64,000 nt of DNA from a virus, in the IMG/VR virus record IMGVR_UViG_3300026292_000602, positions 17,968 to 81,967 of that record. One strand, written 5' to 3'. Every line of letters starts with the position of its first letter. The stretch's first letter is position 1. The notes beneath the pieces were generated by a model. The model was not told the origin of the DNA, did not search any database, and was given only the letters and a program-made list of their open reading frames with translations. The position numbers were made by a program, and so were the translations under genes. Shown here one piece after another: positions 8,509 through 15,784 of the stretch.

Positions 8509-8870
8509 TATTTTCTTCTCGGTATTTTTCTTCCAGTTCTAAATTTCTTTCTTCTTGTTGGAGCTCTTTTATATTTCTTCTGTGTCTGTGGCTTGTTAGC
8601 TTTTGTAAGTCGTTTAGTTAATGCTCCTGCTCTTTTAATACGTGCAGTCTTAACTTTCATTACACTAGCCTTACGTGCCTTAGCTCTCTTTATATTTATA
8701 GCACTTCCAACTCTCTTCTGTGCGTTACAGGTTGACGGTTGTGCTACAATTCTGCCCTTACGTGATCCACTTGTACATCTGTACTTACGAACCATTTTAC
8801 CTTTATTTCTTCCCCAGATTTGAATAACACCTTCTTTGATAGATTCAGTCATAATCTCGTTGATCTTCAT
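8508..8870 (-). CDS. Small highly basic protein, 120 aa, paralogue of the next gene
   Basis: After MKINEIMTESIKEG comes IWGRNKGKMVRKYRCTSG then RKGRIV and a second Cys, and then a long Lys/Arg tail ending TGRKIPRRK. The block GKxVRKYRCTxGxRKGRIVxQ is shared with the 94-aa protein at 8870-9154, so the two are tandem paralogues. Extreme basicity and position in the late cluster suggest a DNA-binding protein packed with the genome; this is inference. Confidence 0.68.
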   Translation of the reverse strand: MKINEIMTESIKEGVIQIWGRNKGKMVRKYRCTSGSRKGRIVAQPSTCNAQKRVGSAINIKRAKARKASVMKVKTARIKRAGALTKRLTKANKPQTQKKYKRAPTRRKKFRTGRKIPRRK

Positions 8871-9154
8871 TATCTTCTTCCGGCTTTATTCAATGCTTGT
8901 ACTCTACGTGAAGCTGGGTTAGTACGTTTTGTACGTCTAGCCTTCCTCATCATACGAGCACCTATTCTGGCTCTAGTTCTTTTTAATGTTAGTCGTGCCT
9001 TCATATTAGGAGCCGCAAAGCATTGTGACATCTGTTTAACAATACGTCCTTTACGTCTACCTACAGTACAACGGTACTTACGAACGACCTTTTTACCAGA
9101 TCGAGCCCAGATTTGTTTTTCATCTATTGGTTCGTATATCTCACGTACTAGCAT
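8870..9154 (-). CDS. Small highly basic protein, 94 aa, paralogue of the previous gene
   Basis: Starts MLVREIYEPIDEKQIWARSG, then VRKYRCTVGRRKGRIV, a second Cys at QCFAAPN, and an Arg-rich tail. It shares the RKYRCT core with 8508-8870. TAATG joins them. CATAAATA at 9160-9167 lies just upstream, making it the probable head of the late operon 7423-9154. Confidence 0.68.
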   Translation of the reverse strand: MLVREIYEPIDEKQIWARSGKKVVRKYRCTVGRRKGRIVKQMSQCFAAPNMKARLTLKRTRARIGARMMRKARRTKRTNPASRRVQALNKAGRR

Positions 9155-9159
9155 ATACG

Positions 9160-9167
9160 TATTTATG
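9160..9167 (-). promoter_or_regulatory. T4-like late promoter (CATAAATA)
   Basis: Minus strand ACATAAATAC six bases before ATG 9154. The short distance leaves almost no leader. Confidence 0.5.
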
Positions 9168-9213
9168 TTTGTTTTGGGTGTTTGTTTTGTTTTAGGAAGG
9201 GTGGTAAATTATA

Positions 9214-9447
9214 TTACATATTCATTAGTACGACTACTAAAGTTGAAAGTAGTCCAGCTATAATAGTGCCTGTTGCACCTATTATAACTTTTACCATTGA
9301 TTTATTTCCGTTTGTAATATCGGCGTGGATATGCTCTACTTTAGTCTCTATTTTAGAGAGACGAAGTTCTAAATTATTATATCTTTGTTCGCACAAATCA
9401 ACGTGTGCTTCTAAGTTTTCTCGTTCTAAAGTTGTGGCTCTTGCCAT
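9214..9447 (-). CDS. Small coiled-coil plus C-terminal membrane-anchor protein, 77 aa
   Basis: Residues 1-45 form a charged heptad-like helix (RENLEAHVDLCEQRYNNLEL, SKIETKVEHI). Residues 52-77 are one membrane segment (VIIGATGTIIAGLLSTLVVVL). GGAGAG precedes ATG 9447. The layout resembles small phage XhlA-like or holin-accessory proteins; no specific function can be assigned. Confidence 0.65.
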   Translation of the reverse strand: MARATTLERENLEAHVDLCEQRYNNLELRLSKIETKVEHIHADITNGNKSMVKVIIGATGTIIAGLLSTLVVVLMNM

Positions 9448-9554
9448 CTTACACTCTCCATTCCGTTAATTATCGTGGAAGGGGCCTATATTCTAATCGC
9501 CTAAAATAGATGTAATGTTTGCCTTGTGCCTTTGTATTAATATTTATTTAATAC

Positions 9555-9971
9555 CTACGTTTTGTTATCTACTAACTTAAAAATGATATTTCTTGTTGCA
9601 TCATCTTTAGTTCTAAACGCATTATTATTTATCGTAATAGACTCGGTAAGACCAGCAATTACTGGTACTAAATCAAAGTCATCTTTAAGAGCTTCTACAC
9701 TTAAAGCACCTATTTGTTCAATAGTAAATGTGAAATACCACAGTCTTTGTTTACCTGTATATTCACTGCCAAACTCGCCATTAGTAATATCAACGTCTTC
9801 AACACATTTTGGTGAAGCGTCAAAGTATGGGTTTGCTCTCAGGCCTACAACTTGTAAGAAAGTGTTCCAATTTGCTTGTTGGTTGATAGCTTTCCTATCT
9901 TCACTTCTAAATTTGGTTTGTCCTGTTTGAGTTATATCTATTAATGTAGCAATCTCAAAGTTCATACTCAT
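9555..9971 (-). CDS. Hypothetical phage structural-operon protein, 138 aa
   Basis: MSMNFEIATLIDITQTGQT, then QQANWNTFLQVVGLRANPYF and GKQRLWYFTFTIEQIGALS. I recognise this as a protein type common in marine T4-like phages, with no known role. In-frame ATGs further upstream fall at the edge of the terminator of the preceding gene, so 9971 or 9965 is the realistic start. Confidence 0.68.
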   Translation of the reverse strand: MSMNFEIATLIDITQTGQTKFRSEDRKAINQQANWNTFLQVVGLRANPYFDASPKCVEDVDITNGEFGSEYTGKQRLWYFTFTIEQIGALSVEALKDDFDLVPVIAGLTESITINNNAFRTKDDATRNIIFKLVDNKT

Positions 9972-9983
9972 ACTTATAGTCAT

Positions 9984-10018
9984 AAAAAAAGGGCGGAACA
10001 AATAATGAACCGCCCTTT
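9984..10018 (-). terminator. Rho-independent terminator
   Basis: On the minus strand AAAGGGCGG pairs with CCGCCCTTT around a 13-base loop and is followed by seven T. It ends transcription of the 120-aa gene at 10063-10425. Confidence 0.85.
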
Positions 10019-10062
10019 AGTGTATTTGTTAACTTAATTAACGTTTACTAATTAACTATGGA

Positions 10063-10425
10063 TTACGCCGCAGTTAAAGTAGTAGCCGCAACTACGTCTG
10101 AACCAGTAACGTCGATGTTGTTTGGTCCTACAGTAGTTCCTAAGTGTCTAACAGCCGCTTGTAAAGAAGCCGCGTCCCACTGAGATGAATCAACTAACAA
10201 TGTAGCCGTTCCAGCATTAGAGTCAGTTACTGACATTCCTAATGTGTTACAAGCCATTGCGATTGCTTCAACTGTTTCGTTAGCCGCGTCGTCTTCAGCT
10301 CTGATATCTTGTGCAGAGTTAGATGCGTTTTGTACTGTTAGTAAGAAAGCGCCGATGTTAGCACTTGTTCTGTATGATCCAACAACGTAGTTGCCGAATC
10401 CGTTTACTCTTGTTATTCCAGCCAT
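10063..10425 (-). CDS. Probable abundant virion protein, 120 aa
   Basis: MAGITRVNGFGNYVVGSYRT opens a Gly/Ala/Thr/Asn-rich protein with few charged residues, ending VAATTLTAA. It stands alone between an exact TATAAATA late promoter (10483-10490), a good AGGAGAAAT leader and a strong terminator. This monocistronic, well-signalled layout is typical of a highly expressed capsid decoration or tail component. The exact role is not recognisable. Confidence 0.72.
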   Translation of the reverse strand: MAGITRVNGFGNYVVGSYRTSANIGAFLLTVQNASNSAQDIRAEDDAANETVEAIAMACNTLGMSVTDSNAGTATLLVDSSQWDAASLQAAVRHLGTTVGPNNIDVTGSDVVAATTLTAA

Positions 10426-10482
10426 TTTATTTCTCCTATTTTCTAATGACCAACATACTTTTCTCTTGTATGATGTTACTAG

Positions 10483-10490
10483 TATTTATA
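10483..10490 (-). promoter_or_regulatory. T4-like late promoter (exact TATAAATA)
   Basis: The minus strand carries TTATAAATACT, an exact T4 late consensus, 58 bases before ATG 10425. Confidence 0.75.
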
Positions 10491-10512
10491 AGATTTGGTA
10501 ATAAAGTGTGGA

Positions 10513-11379
10513 TTAACGTCTTTTTTTAGCTCGATTTTCTAGGGATCGTAGCATTTGAACGTATCCTGGCCCTGCTTTTACTATATTATCTATTATTAGT
10601 ATTGCAGGTAGGTATTGTTTAACAAATGTACTTGGAATACTTTTGCCGTCTTTTGCAAGTTCTAAAAACTTTTTAGTACCTACTAAATTCCTTGCACCAA
10701 CTAAAAATCTATACATAGATAGTTCTTGTCCTGTTACTCCTATGTCTGGACTTGATACTGTTGGCTCGTTGTCTTTAACTGTTGCTGTTTCTAAATCTCT
10801 TTCAGCAACAAGTTCTTCTAGGTAGATAATTATATCACTACTTCTAAGTTTGGCTCTAGTAGCAAGTGCTAATCTAGTTGCTACTTTTTTCTTTTCCATT
10901 GTTGATAGTCTATCAAAGTTGCCTAGGTATCTACGAGTGGCTTTATAGTCTGCATTGGAGATATTTAATGCAGTTTCTATACTCATAAATGTTTCACTAG
11001 GTCTAGATACCATTCCACTTGATAGTGTTGTTAAGTATCTATTGATATTCATTTTTGGTAGTGTAGTTCTACGTGCTATCATTCTAGCACTATCAGGATC
11101 TTTAAGTTTTAGTAGAGCTTCATCATCTCCATTTACAAAGTAAATGAAGTTATGTAAGTCAGTACCATGCATTTGAAAACGTGCATAATTTGTATCTTTA
11201 GTTTTCTTTGCATAAGCTCTCGCATATGGTACATACTTTGGATATTTGCTCAGAAGCTCAAGAACTAATAAAGACAAGTATAGTCTTTCACAGCAATCGT
11301 TATAGGTTAACTTTGCTGTATCCCCCGAGTTACGGGTCATTCTAGCTTCGTATAGCTCTGATAAGAACTCCAGTTCCAC
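10513..11379 (-). CDS. Hypothetical virion-operon protein, 288 aa
   Basis: GTG start at 11379 with GGAG nine bases upstream. N-terminus MELEFLSELYEARM contains LYE-A, matching the (L/I)xE cleavage rule of T4 prohead proteases. The rest is alpha-helical and basic at the C-terminus (SLENRAKKRR). No catalytic motif seen. It could be a core or injected head protein, by inference from the leader and neighbours. Confidence 0.68.
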   Translation of the reverse strand: MELEFLSELYEARMTRNSGDTAKLTYNDCCERLYLSLLVLELLSKYPKYVPYARAYAKKTKDTNYARFQMHGTDLHNFIYFVNGDDEALLKLKDPDSARMIARRTTLPKMNINRYLTTLSSGMVSRPSETFMSIETALNISNADYKATRRYLGNFDRLSTMEKKKVATRLALATRAKLRSSDIIIYLEELVAERDLETATVKDNEPTVSSPDIGVTGQELSMYRFLVGARNLVGTKKFLELAKDGKSIPSTFVKQYLPAILIIDNIVKAGPGYVQMLRSLENRAKKRR

Positions 11380-11390
11380 TTAACTACTCC

Positions 11391-11849
11391 TTATACAAGT
11401 TTAGCTTGATATTGTCCTTCATATGAGCTTTTTGGTTGCTCTTTAGGACTATACATATCAAAGAACTTTGCTTTCATGTCTTCAGGTGTTTTTGCACCTA
11501 ATAAAGCACCTAGTACTTCTTTCTTTTTGTTTACATCATCTGTAAACTTTCTTTTCTGGTCTTGATTATAGTTCGAAGTTAACATAGCCGCGATCATTTT
11601 AGCCTGCCAACCAGTTATTGGAAACTTACCACCGTCTTCAGTTGAAACACTTTTAACTGGGTTAGGATTTCCTTGTGAGTCTATCACTTTGTGAACTTGG
11701 TTAATCATCGATACGTGCTTATCACTATATCCTTTATCTAAATCCCCATCATCTTTATCAGCAGGATCTATTTGTTTCTTTAAAGAATCAATAGCATCTT
11801 GATCTAAGTCATCAGCTTTGATCTCTTTAATAAAATCAGTTGCTTTCAT
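11391..11849 (-). CDS. Hypothetical virion-operon protein, 152 aa
   Basis: Starts MKATDFIKEIKADDL, again resembling a capsid-targeting leader, then an acidic Lys/Asp-rich helical protein (DPADKDDGDLDKGYSDK) with a central GKFPITGWQAKMIAAML. GGAGATAAAA precedes the ATG. No recognised domain. Confidence 0.65.
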   Translation of the reverse strand: MKATDFIKEIKADDLDQDAIDSLKKQIDPADKDDGDLDKGYSDKHVSMINQVHKVIDSQGNPNPVKSVSTEDGGKFPITGWQAKMIAAMLTSNYNQDQKRKFTDDVNKKKEVLGALLGAKTPEDMKAKFFDMYSPKEQPKSSYEGQYQAKLV

Positions 11850-11858
11850 TTTTATCTC

Positions 11859-12983
11859 CTATCGTTGTACTGCTCTGTTAGCCGCACTAAAGCCAGCACG
11901 ATTAACAAATTTAATATCACCATCTGGGTGAGCCAGTACATAGCCTTCCCCACCTGGTTTACTTCCTATTGATGCTTTAACATCAGCAGGTTGATTTTCT
12001 AGTTGAGCAATAATATTATTTTTAGTTTTCATTATACCTTCAACTACTTGCCATAGAGCACCAAAGGCTCTTATGTTCGTTTTAACATACTCAGTCATCT
12101 TAGCTTTCTTCGGAGCCGAAACTGCCGAGTTCTGTAACCATTGCATAAAGTCTTTGCCTAAGTTGTCTAATCCTGTATCTGTTTTACTATTTACATATTG
12201 ATATAAAACATTTGAGAAGTCTGTCATCTTCATACTTCTTAATTGTTCTTTGTTAAGTAATGAATCTATTGCACTTGCATTCTTTGTAACGATTGCACTA
12301 ATTTTGTTTATGCCACTCATATCTACTTGTGGTGGCTCTTGTACAGTGACTGGCGGTAAAACTAATAATTGTTTACCTTGGAATATATCATAATCGGTTA
12401 AAGGTTTTTCACTACCATCTGGGTCAACTATTCTATGAATCACAACCCCAGCTTTACTTACTTGAATACGTTTTCCTATGTCACTGTCGGCTACAACTGT
12501 ATAGGAAACTATATTTGGTTTAAAGGTATATGCTCCGTTACTTAAATCAGGTGTGTTAAAAAATAATAAGTCGCCTTTGAAGTAGCCTCTAAAGTCTTCT
12601 GGTATTGCCTTTTCAAACACAGGAAACACAGATTTCATATTACCTGCAAATGCTTTGTAATCATCTGACTTCTCAGATCCTTTTCCTCTGTTTAATAATA
12701 ATGCTTCTAAGTCATCTCCATTAGTTGCACGGCCATCATAACCTTTTGCAACAAAACCTGACTTGTCTGTAAATACAAATCTTCCTTCATCGTCTCTTCC
12801 AAATATAACTGCTGGAGAGCCGTCCCATTTAACTGTAAGTGATTGTGTGTTACCTTTTGTTAATCCAATGATTGAATCAATAACACGTTTTGCACCTGCA
12901 CTACCTTCCCAAAAGATAACGTCTTCGGCGTGTTGTATACGAGCATCTTCAAATACTGCTTTTCTAAATTCGTATAATCTCAT
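11859..12983 (-). CDS. DUF6267-type protein with ligase-like KWDGS motif, 374 aa
   Basis: Leader MRLYEFRKAVFEDARIQHAE, then LTVKWDGSPAVIFGRDDEG (residues 50-67) and FVFTDKSGFVAKGYDGR. This resembles DUF6267 proteins of T4-like phages. K-x-DG-S followed by F-x-x-TDKSG and later YFKGDLLFFNT resembles motifs I, III and IV of covalent nucleotidyltransferases (DNA/RNA ligases), which is my inference, not an established activity. TAATG-coupled to a Pol-beta-like nucleotidyltransferase immediately upstream. Confidence 0.72.
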   Translation of the reverse strand: MRLYEFRKAVFEDARIQHAEDVIFWEGSAGAKRVIDSIIGLTKGNTQSLTVKWDGSPAVIFGRDDEGRFVFTDKSGFVAKGYDGRATNGDDLEALLLNRGKGSEKSDDYKAFAGNMKSVFPVFEKAIPEDFRGYFKGDLLFFNTPDLSNGAYTFKPNIVSYTVVADSDIGKRIQVSKAGVVIHRIVDPDGSEKPLTDYDIFQGKQLLVLPPVTVQEPPQVDMSGINKISAIVTKNASAIDSLLNKEQLRSMKMTDFSNVLYQYVNSKTDTGLDNLGKDFMQWLQNSAVSAPKKAKMTEYVKTNIRAFGALWQVVEGIMKTKNNIIAQLENQPADVKASIGSKPGGEGYVLAHPDGDIKFVNRAGFSAANRAVQR

Positions 12984-13681
12984 TACGGTAACTTCAATCC
13001 ATCTTTTTCAAAGTAGTCTTTAGCATCTTTAACTAGGTTTTCATAGTTAGGATCTGTTTTAATTTTTGCATTAATAGTTTCAACACTTCTCATATCATCA
13101 GCACTTGCATTGTCACCTAATAAAATTTTAGCTACTTCGTTTGGATCTTTAGTTACAGGCTCGTTAGTAATTCTATCTACTAATCCGTTTGTTGGTGACC
13201 ATTTGTAACCTTGTGCTTTTGCAACAGAGGCTATCATAATCATTCTGTGTTGTCCTTTAAATTCACTGTCAGCCGCACCACGTAAAGCAAACTGCATAAA
13301 TTTAGGATCACCAAACATTAAATCTGTTTGTACAAAGCCATTCTTAGCATCTCCGTTGATAGGTGTTTTAAAGTGTACACTAATACCTGACTTTGCTATC
13401 CAGGCTCTATCATCATCTTTAGGTGCGTTCTTATCTTTCCAGGCTTTTAACTTTCCTACAAGAGCGTCTTTGTTTACTTTCTCTTTATCTACTGCAACGT
13501 CTAAATCACCACTAGTAGGTTTAATACCAGTTGAACCTAGCATAAAGTCTACGTGATTAATTCCTGTGATTTTTTCAAGCCATTTAAGTGTAGGCTCTAC
13601 ATCAGCTTGGTTTATTCGTTGAGTTGCCTCAGCACCATCTGGTCCTTTAAATACGTTACCGCCCTCATTGAGTATCTGCAT
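12983..13681 (-). CDS. Pol-beta-superfamily nucleotidyltransferase-like protein, 232 aa
   Basis: FMLGSTGIKPTSGDLDVAVD (residues 46-65) matches the hG[GS]...[DE]h[DE]h signature of the Pol-beta nucleotidyltransferase fold, and GFVQTDLMFGDP supplies the third acidic residue. I start at ATG 13681 (MQILNEGGNVF) because AGGACGAGG lies just before it; a longer frame would need a TTG. The leader contains LNE-G, again like a prohead-protease site. Translationally coupled to the DUF6267 gene. Substrate unknown. Confidence 0.75.
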   Translation of the reverse strand: MQILNEGGNVFKGPDGAEATQRINQADVEPTLKWLEKITGINHVDFMLGSTGIKPTSGDLDVAVDKEKVNKDALVGKLKAWKDKNAPKDDDRAWIAKSGISVHFKTPINGDAKNGFVQTDLMFGDPKFMQFALRGAADSEFKGQHRMIMIASVAKAQGYKWSPTNGLVDRITNEPVTKDPNEVAKILLGDNASADDMRSVETINAKIKTDPNYENLVKDAKDYFEKDGLKLP

Positions 13682-13943
13682 CGCCCTCGTCCTTTTGTTT
13701 AGATTCAATTATTTTGTCTATACCACGTTTAAATTTACGAGGATCGCCACTTCTAATACTATTGATAAAACGTCTTTCAATCTCTTGTGCAGTTTCTGGA
13801 TCATAGCTCTCAGTGATCCTATTTAATAAGTTAATAGCACTTTCAATAATGTTATTTCCAGTAGATTGAATAAGAGCATCATTATTGGTAGTTCTATGAA
13901 TGCTATTCAATTCTTCTAGTATTGATCTTGTACGTTTTCTCAT
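13665..13943 (-). CDS. Hypothetical protein, 92 aa
   Basis: MRKRTRSILEELNSIHRTTN, mostly helical, with ETAQEIERRFINSIRSGDPR and a charged tail EGDADTQ. AAGGA lies ten bases before ATG 13943. It overlaps the nucleotidyltransferase start by 17 bases and heads the minus-strand block. Function unknown. Confidence 0.62.
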   Translation of the reverse strand: MRKRTRSILEELNSIHRTTNNDALIQSTGNNIIESAINLLNRITESYDPETAQEIERRFINSIRSGDPRKFKRGIDKIIESKQKDEGDADTQ

Positions 13944-14003
13944 GGCTTTTCGTTCCTTATACTGTATTTAGTGTTATCAAAATAAAAATAACTAACAAAC
14001 CGG

Positions 14004-14032
14004 TTGACGTAGCTACTAGTATATAGTAATAT
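14004..14032 (+). promoter_or_regulatory. Sigma70-type promoter of the tRNA cluster
   Basis: TTGACG at 14004-14009, exactly 17 bases, TAATAT at 14027-14032, ending 20 bases before the first tRNA. Confidence 0.75.
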
Positions 14033-14052
14033 AAGTAGTATTAGACCTAAAA

Positions 14053-14126
14053 GCGGGTGTAGTATAATGGTATTATGACAGCCTTCCAAGCTGATGATAG
14101 GGGTTCGATTCCCCTCACCCGCTCCA
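14053..14126 (+). tRNA. tRNA-Gly (TCC)
   Basis: Acceptor GCGGGTG pairs with CACCCGC. The anticodon loop CTTCCAA lies in the stem CAGC/GCTG, the T-loop TTCGATT is present, and the 3' CCA is encoded. It would help read GGA and GGG codons. Confidence 0.95.
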
Positions 14127-14134
14127 TATCCTTT

Positions 14135-14211
14135 GGCAGAGTAGCTCAGGTGGTTAGAGCACCGGACTCATAAGCCGGGGGTCGCAGGTTCGAATCCTGC
14201 CTCTGCTACCA
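14135..14211 (+). tRNA. tRNA-Met (CAT)
   Basis: Acceptor GGCAGAG/CTCTGCT, D-loop AGCTCAGGTGGTTAGAGC, anticodon loop CTCATAA, T-loop GTTCGAATC, encoded CCA. The layout is of elongator type. A CAT anticodon modified to read ATA (Ile) cannot be excluded from sequence. One mismatch is seen at the bottom of the anticodon stem. Confidence 0.92.
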
Positions 14212-14213
14212 AT

Positions 14214-14287
14214 GTTACCGTGACAGAGTGGTTATGTAGAGGATTGCAAATCCTTGTACGGTGGTTCGATTCCGCCCGGTAACTCCA
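14214..14287 (+). tRNA. tRNA-Cys (GCA)
   Basis: Acceptor GTTACCG/CGGTAAC, anticodon stem-loop AGGATTGCAAATCCT, T-loop GGTTCGATTCC, encoded CCA. It lies two bases after the Met tRNA, so the three form one transcript. Confidence 0.93.
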
Positions 14288-14332
14288 TATAACTTTAAGT
14301 TATATTACCTCTTGAAAAATATTATGTGTGCA

Positions 14333-14340
14333 GATAAATA
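14333..14340 (+). promoter_or_regulatory. T4-like late promoter (GATAAATA)
   Basis: GATAAATATAC 27 bases before the preferred start of the DUF1353 gene. Confidence 0.45.
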
Positions 14341-14366
14341 TACTTGCACAAAGGGGGCAAGAGTAT

Positions 14367-14852
14367 ATGGGAAAATTTAATAATAAAATTATGGCAGAGT
14401 TCAATCCGCCTAGAAAATGGGTGTTAGGTCGTGACTTGTCATACACTACAAAGGACCTTACAGTAGACGAAATCAAATCACTACAAGATGTTGGTGTTAA
14501 AGTTAAACGTGAAACTAATAAAACTGAAACTATTACAGTTAAAACAGGTTTTGTTACAGATTTAGCTTCTGTGCCAAGAGCTATGTGGGCCTTTATTGCT
14601 CCATTTGACGTAGCAAGAGCGGCAATTATACATGACTTATTATATAAAACAATAAGACAGTATCGTTGGAAACTTAAAGATAAAGAAGATGCAGACTTAA
14701 TAGCAAGAGCAAAGAAAGCCTCAGATAGAGTTTTTCATTTAGCTATGCTTGATGCAGATCCTAAAGTAGCAGGATGGAAAATTTACTCATCTTGGAAAGC
14801 GGTAGATTTATTTGGGAATAGCTCAATAGTACCTAACAAAGATAATATTTAA
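14367..14852 (+). CDS. DUF1353 family protein, 161 aa
   Basis: VKTGFVTDLASVPRAMWAF, then ARAAIIHDLLYKT, are the conserved blocks of DUF1353 (PF07087), a phage and prophage protein family often near lysis or tail genes. The function of the family is not established; the TDLASVP and HD motifs suggest a metal-dependent enzyme fold. I start at ATG 14367 (MGKFNNK) after AAAGGGGGCAAG, rather than at 14328 where a late promoter motif overlaps. Confidence 0.83.
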   Translation: MGKFNNKIMAEFNPPRKWVLGRDLSYTTKDLTVDEIKSLQDVGVKVKRETNKTETITVKTGFVTDLASVPRAMWAFIAPFDVARAAIIHDLLYKTIRQYRWKLKDKEDADLIARAKKASDRVFHLAMLDADPKVAGWKIYSSWKAVDLFGNSSIVPNKDNI

Positions 14853-14876
14853 CTTTTAACCACAAGAGGTTCAGTA

Positions 14877-15149
14877 GTGAATGTTTGGTTGGTATTTTAT
14901 TTCTTGATTAATGGCGTTTGGACCCCGGGTGACTTTGCTCAACCAGATGGATGGTCGAGCATGAAGTATGAGTCATTTGAAAAGTGCGAAGAACGTAAAG
15001 TATTTGCACAAGAGAATTTTATTCCAACTTTAGAAAAAGAAATGCAAGGACTAGTTAAAGTTACTTGTCAAACTAATGATCCTAAAATCTTTTGGAAACG
15101 TAAAGTACAAATCCCCCAGTTACCTGCAAGTCTTACCAATTCAGAATAG
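14877..15149 (+). CDS. Small secreted or membrane-associated protein, 90 aa
   Basis: GTG start with AGAGG eight bases upstream. Hydrophobic N-terminus (WLVFYFLINGVW), then YESFEKCEERKVFAQENFIP and a later Cys. The pair of cysteines and the N-terminal segment resemble small periplasmic phage proteins. It converges on the minus-strand gene at 15133 with a 17-base overlap of the 3' ends. Confidence 0.6.
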   Translation: MNVWLVFYFLINGVWTPGDFAQPDGWSSMKYESFEKCEERKVFAQENFIPTLEKEMQGLVKVTCQTNDPKIFWKRKVQIPQLPASLTNSE

Positions 15150-15321
15150 CAAACTTTTGTTTGTTCCAATGTTCTTCAGTAAAGCAACCAAAGGCCTTAT
15201 GATTAGGTTGTAGTTGCTCTGCTATTTTTTTTCCTGTATCACAATCTTCTACTGAACCTATTATAACAGGGTTCTCGTAGTTATATGATAACCAAACGAT
15301 AACAATAAATTTACTTAACAT
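15133..15321 (-). CDS. Small secreted-type protein, 62 aa
   Basis: MLSKFIVIVWLSYNY is a short hydrophobic N-terminus, followed by VEDCDTGKKIAEQLQPNHKA and FGCFTEEHW. The two-cysteine layout resembles the plus-strand protein at 14877. The start overlaps the end of the 52-aa gene by 11 bases. Confidence 0.55.
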   Translation of the reverse strand: MLSKFIVIVWLSYNYENPVIIGSVEDCDTGKKIAEQLQPNHKAFGCFTEEHWNKQKFAILNW

Positions 15322-15469
15322 TTGGAAAAGGTGCTACAGGTTTAGGTGCGACAACAACTTGTTCATTGTCTTGACCGTCAAAGGATTCAGCTAACCAGTC
15401 GTGTATCTCTACAAATATATTATATGCTAACCAGCCGAATATAACTAATTCTAAACTATAAAGTTTCAT
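15311..15469 (-). CDS. Small single-span membrane protein, 52 aa
   Basis: MKLYSLELVIFGWLAYNIFV is a membrane segment, followed by an acidic stretch (EIHDWLAESFDGQDNEQ) and a Pro/Val tail. It overlaps the next gene in ATGTTAAGTAA. It lies just below the terminator of the pqqA transcript. Confidence 0.55.
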   Translation of the reverse strand: MKLYSLELVIFGWLAYNIFVEIHDWLAESFDGQDNEQVVVAPKPVAPFPNVK

Positions 15470-15485
15470 TTTATACGCCTTTCAT

Positions 15486-15520
15486 AAAAAAAGGAGCCTT
15501 CCCTATTGTGGGTTGGCTCC
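15486..15520 (-). terminator. Rho-independent terminator after pqqA
   Basis: Minus strand GGAGCC and GGCTCC pair around a 16-base loop and are followed by seven T. It lies 45 bases past the pqqA stop. Confidence 0.8.
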
Positions 15521-15534
15521 GAGTTAATATTATA

Positions 15535-15563
15535 ATAATACTATCAATGTATTATAATGTCAA
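15535..15563 (-). promoter_or_regulatory. Possible sigma70 promoter between pqqA and its terminator
   Basis: Minus strand TTGACA (15558-15563), 17 bases, TATTAT (15535-15540). The predicted start lies about eight bases before the terminator hairpin, so it would make only a ~40-base RNA unless the hairpin is bypassed to express 15133-15469. Confidence 0.4.
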
Positions 15564-15564
15564 C

Positions 15565-15642
15565 CTATATTTCAGCACAGGCATAAGAATTAATTTCTAA
15601 TCCAATACATACCTCTACGATTTGTGGAGTGTTCCATTGCAT
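15565..15642 (-). CDS. pqqA: PqqA, coenzyme PQQ precursor peptide, 25 aa
   Basis: The peptide opens MQWNTPQIVEV and continues IGLEINSYACAEI. It has the invariant E-x3-Y pair of PqqA (Glu16, Tyr20), which are cross-linked by PqqE to make pyrroloquinoline quinone, plus the early W and P of alphaproteobacterial PqqA. Length 25 is within the 22-29 range of the family. TTGGAGA lies nine bases before the ATG and a terminator follows, so it is a complete monocistronic gene. No pqqB-E genes are in the window; host enzymes would be needed to process it. Confidence 0.82.
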   Translation of the reverse strand: MQWNTPQIVEVCIGLEINSYACAEI

Positions 15643-15784
15643 CGTATGTCTCCAAGTTAGAAGTTACGTGCCGGTTGTCTAACGACCGCGGTCCACAGTA
15701 CAATAAATGTACTAATAATATATATCTTTTTTAAAATGAACGTCTTATGAACAGAAAGGATATATACTATACAGGAGAAGAAAA

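Noticed and set aside
15535-15563. Reading the TTGACA-17-TATTAT pair as the pqqA promoter
   Set aside because: It lies downstream of pqqA in its own direction; it cannot drive it.
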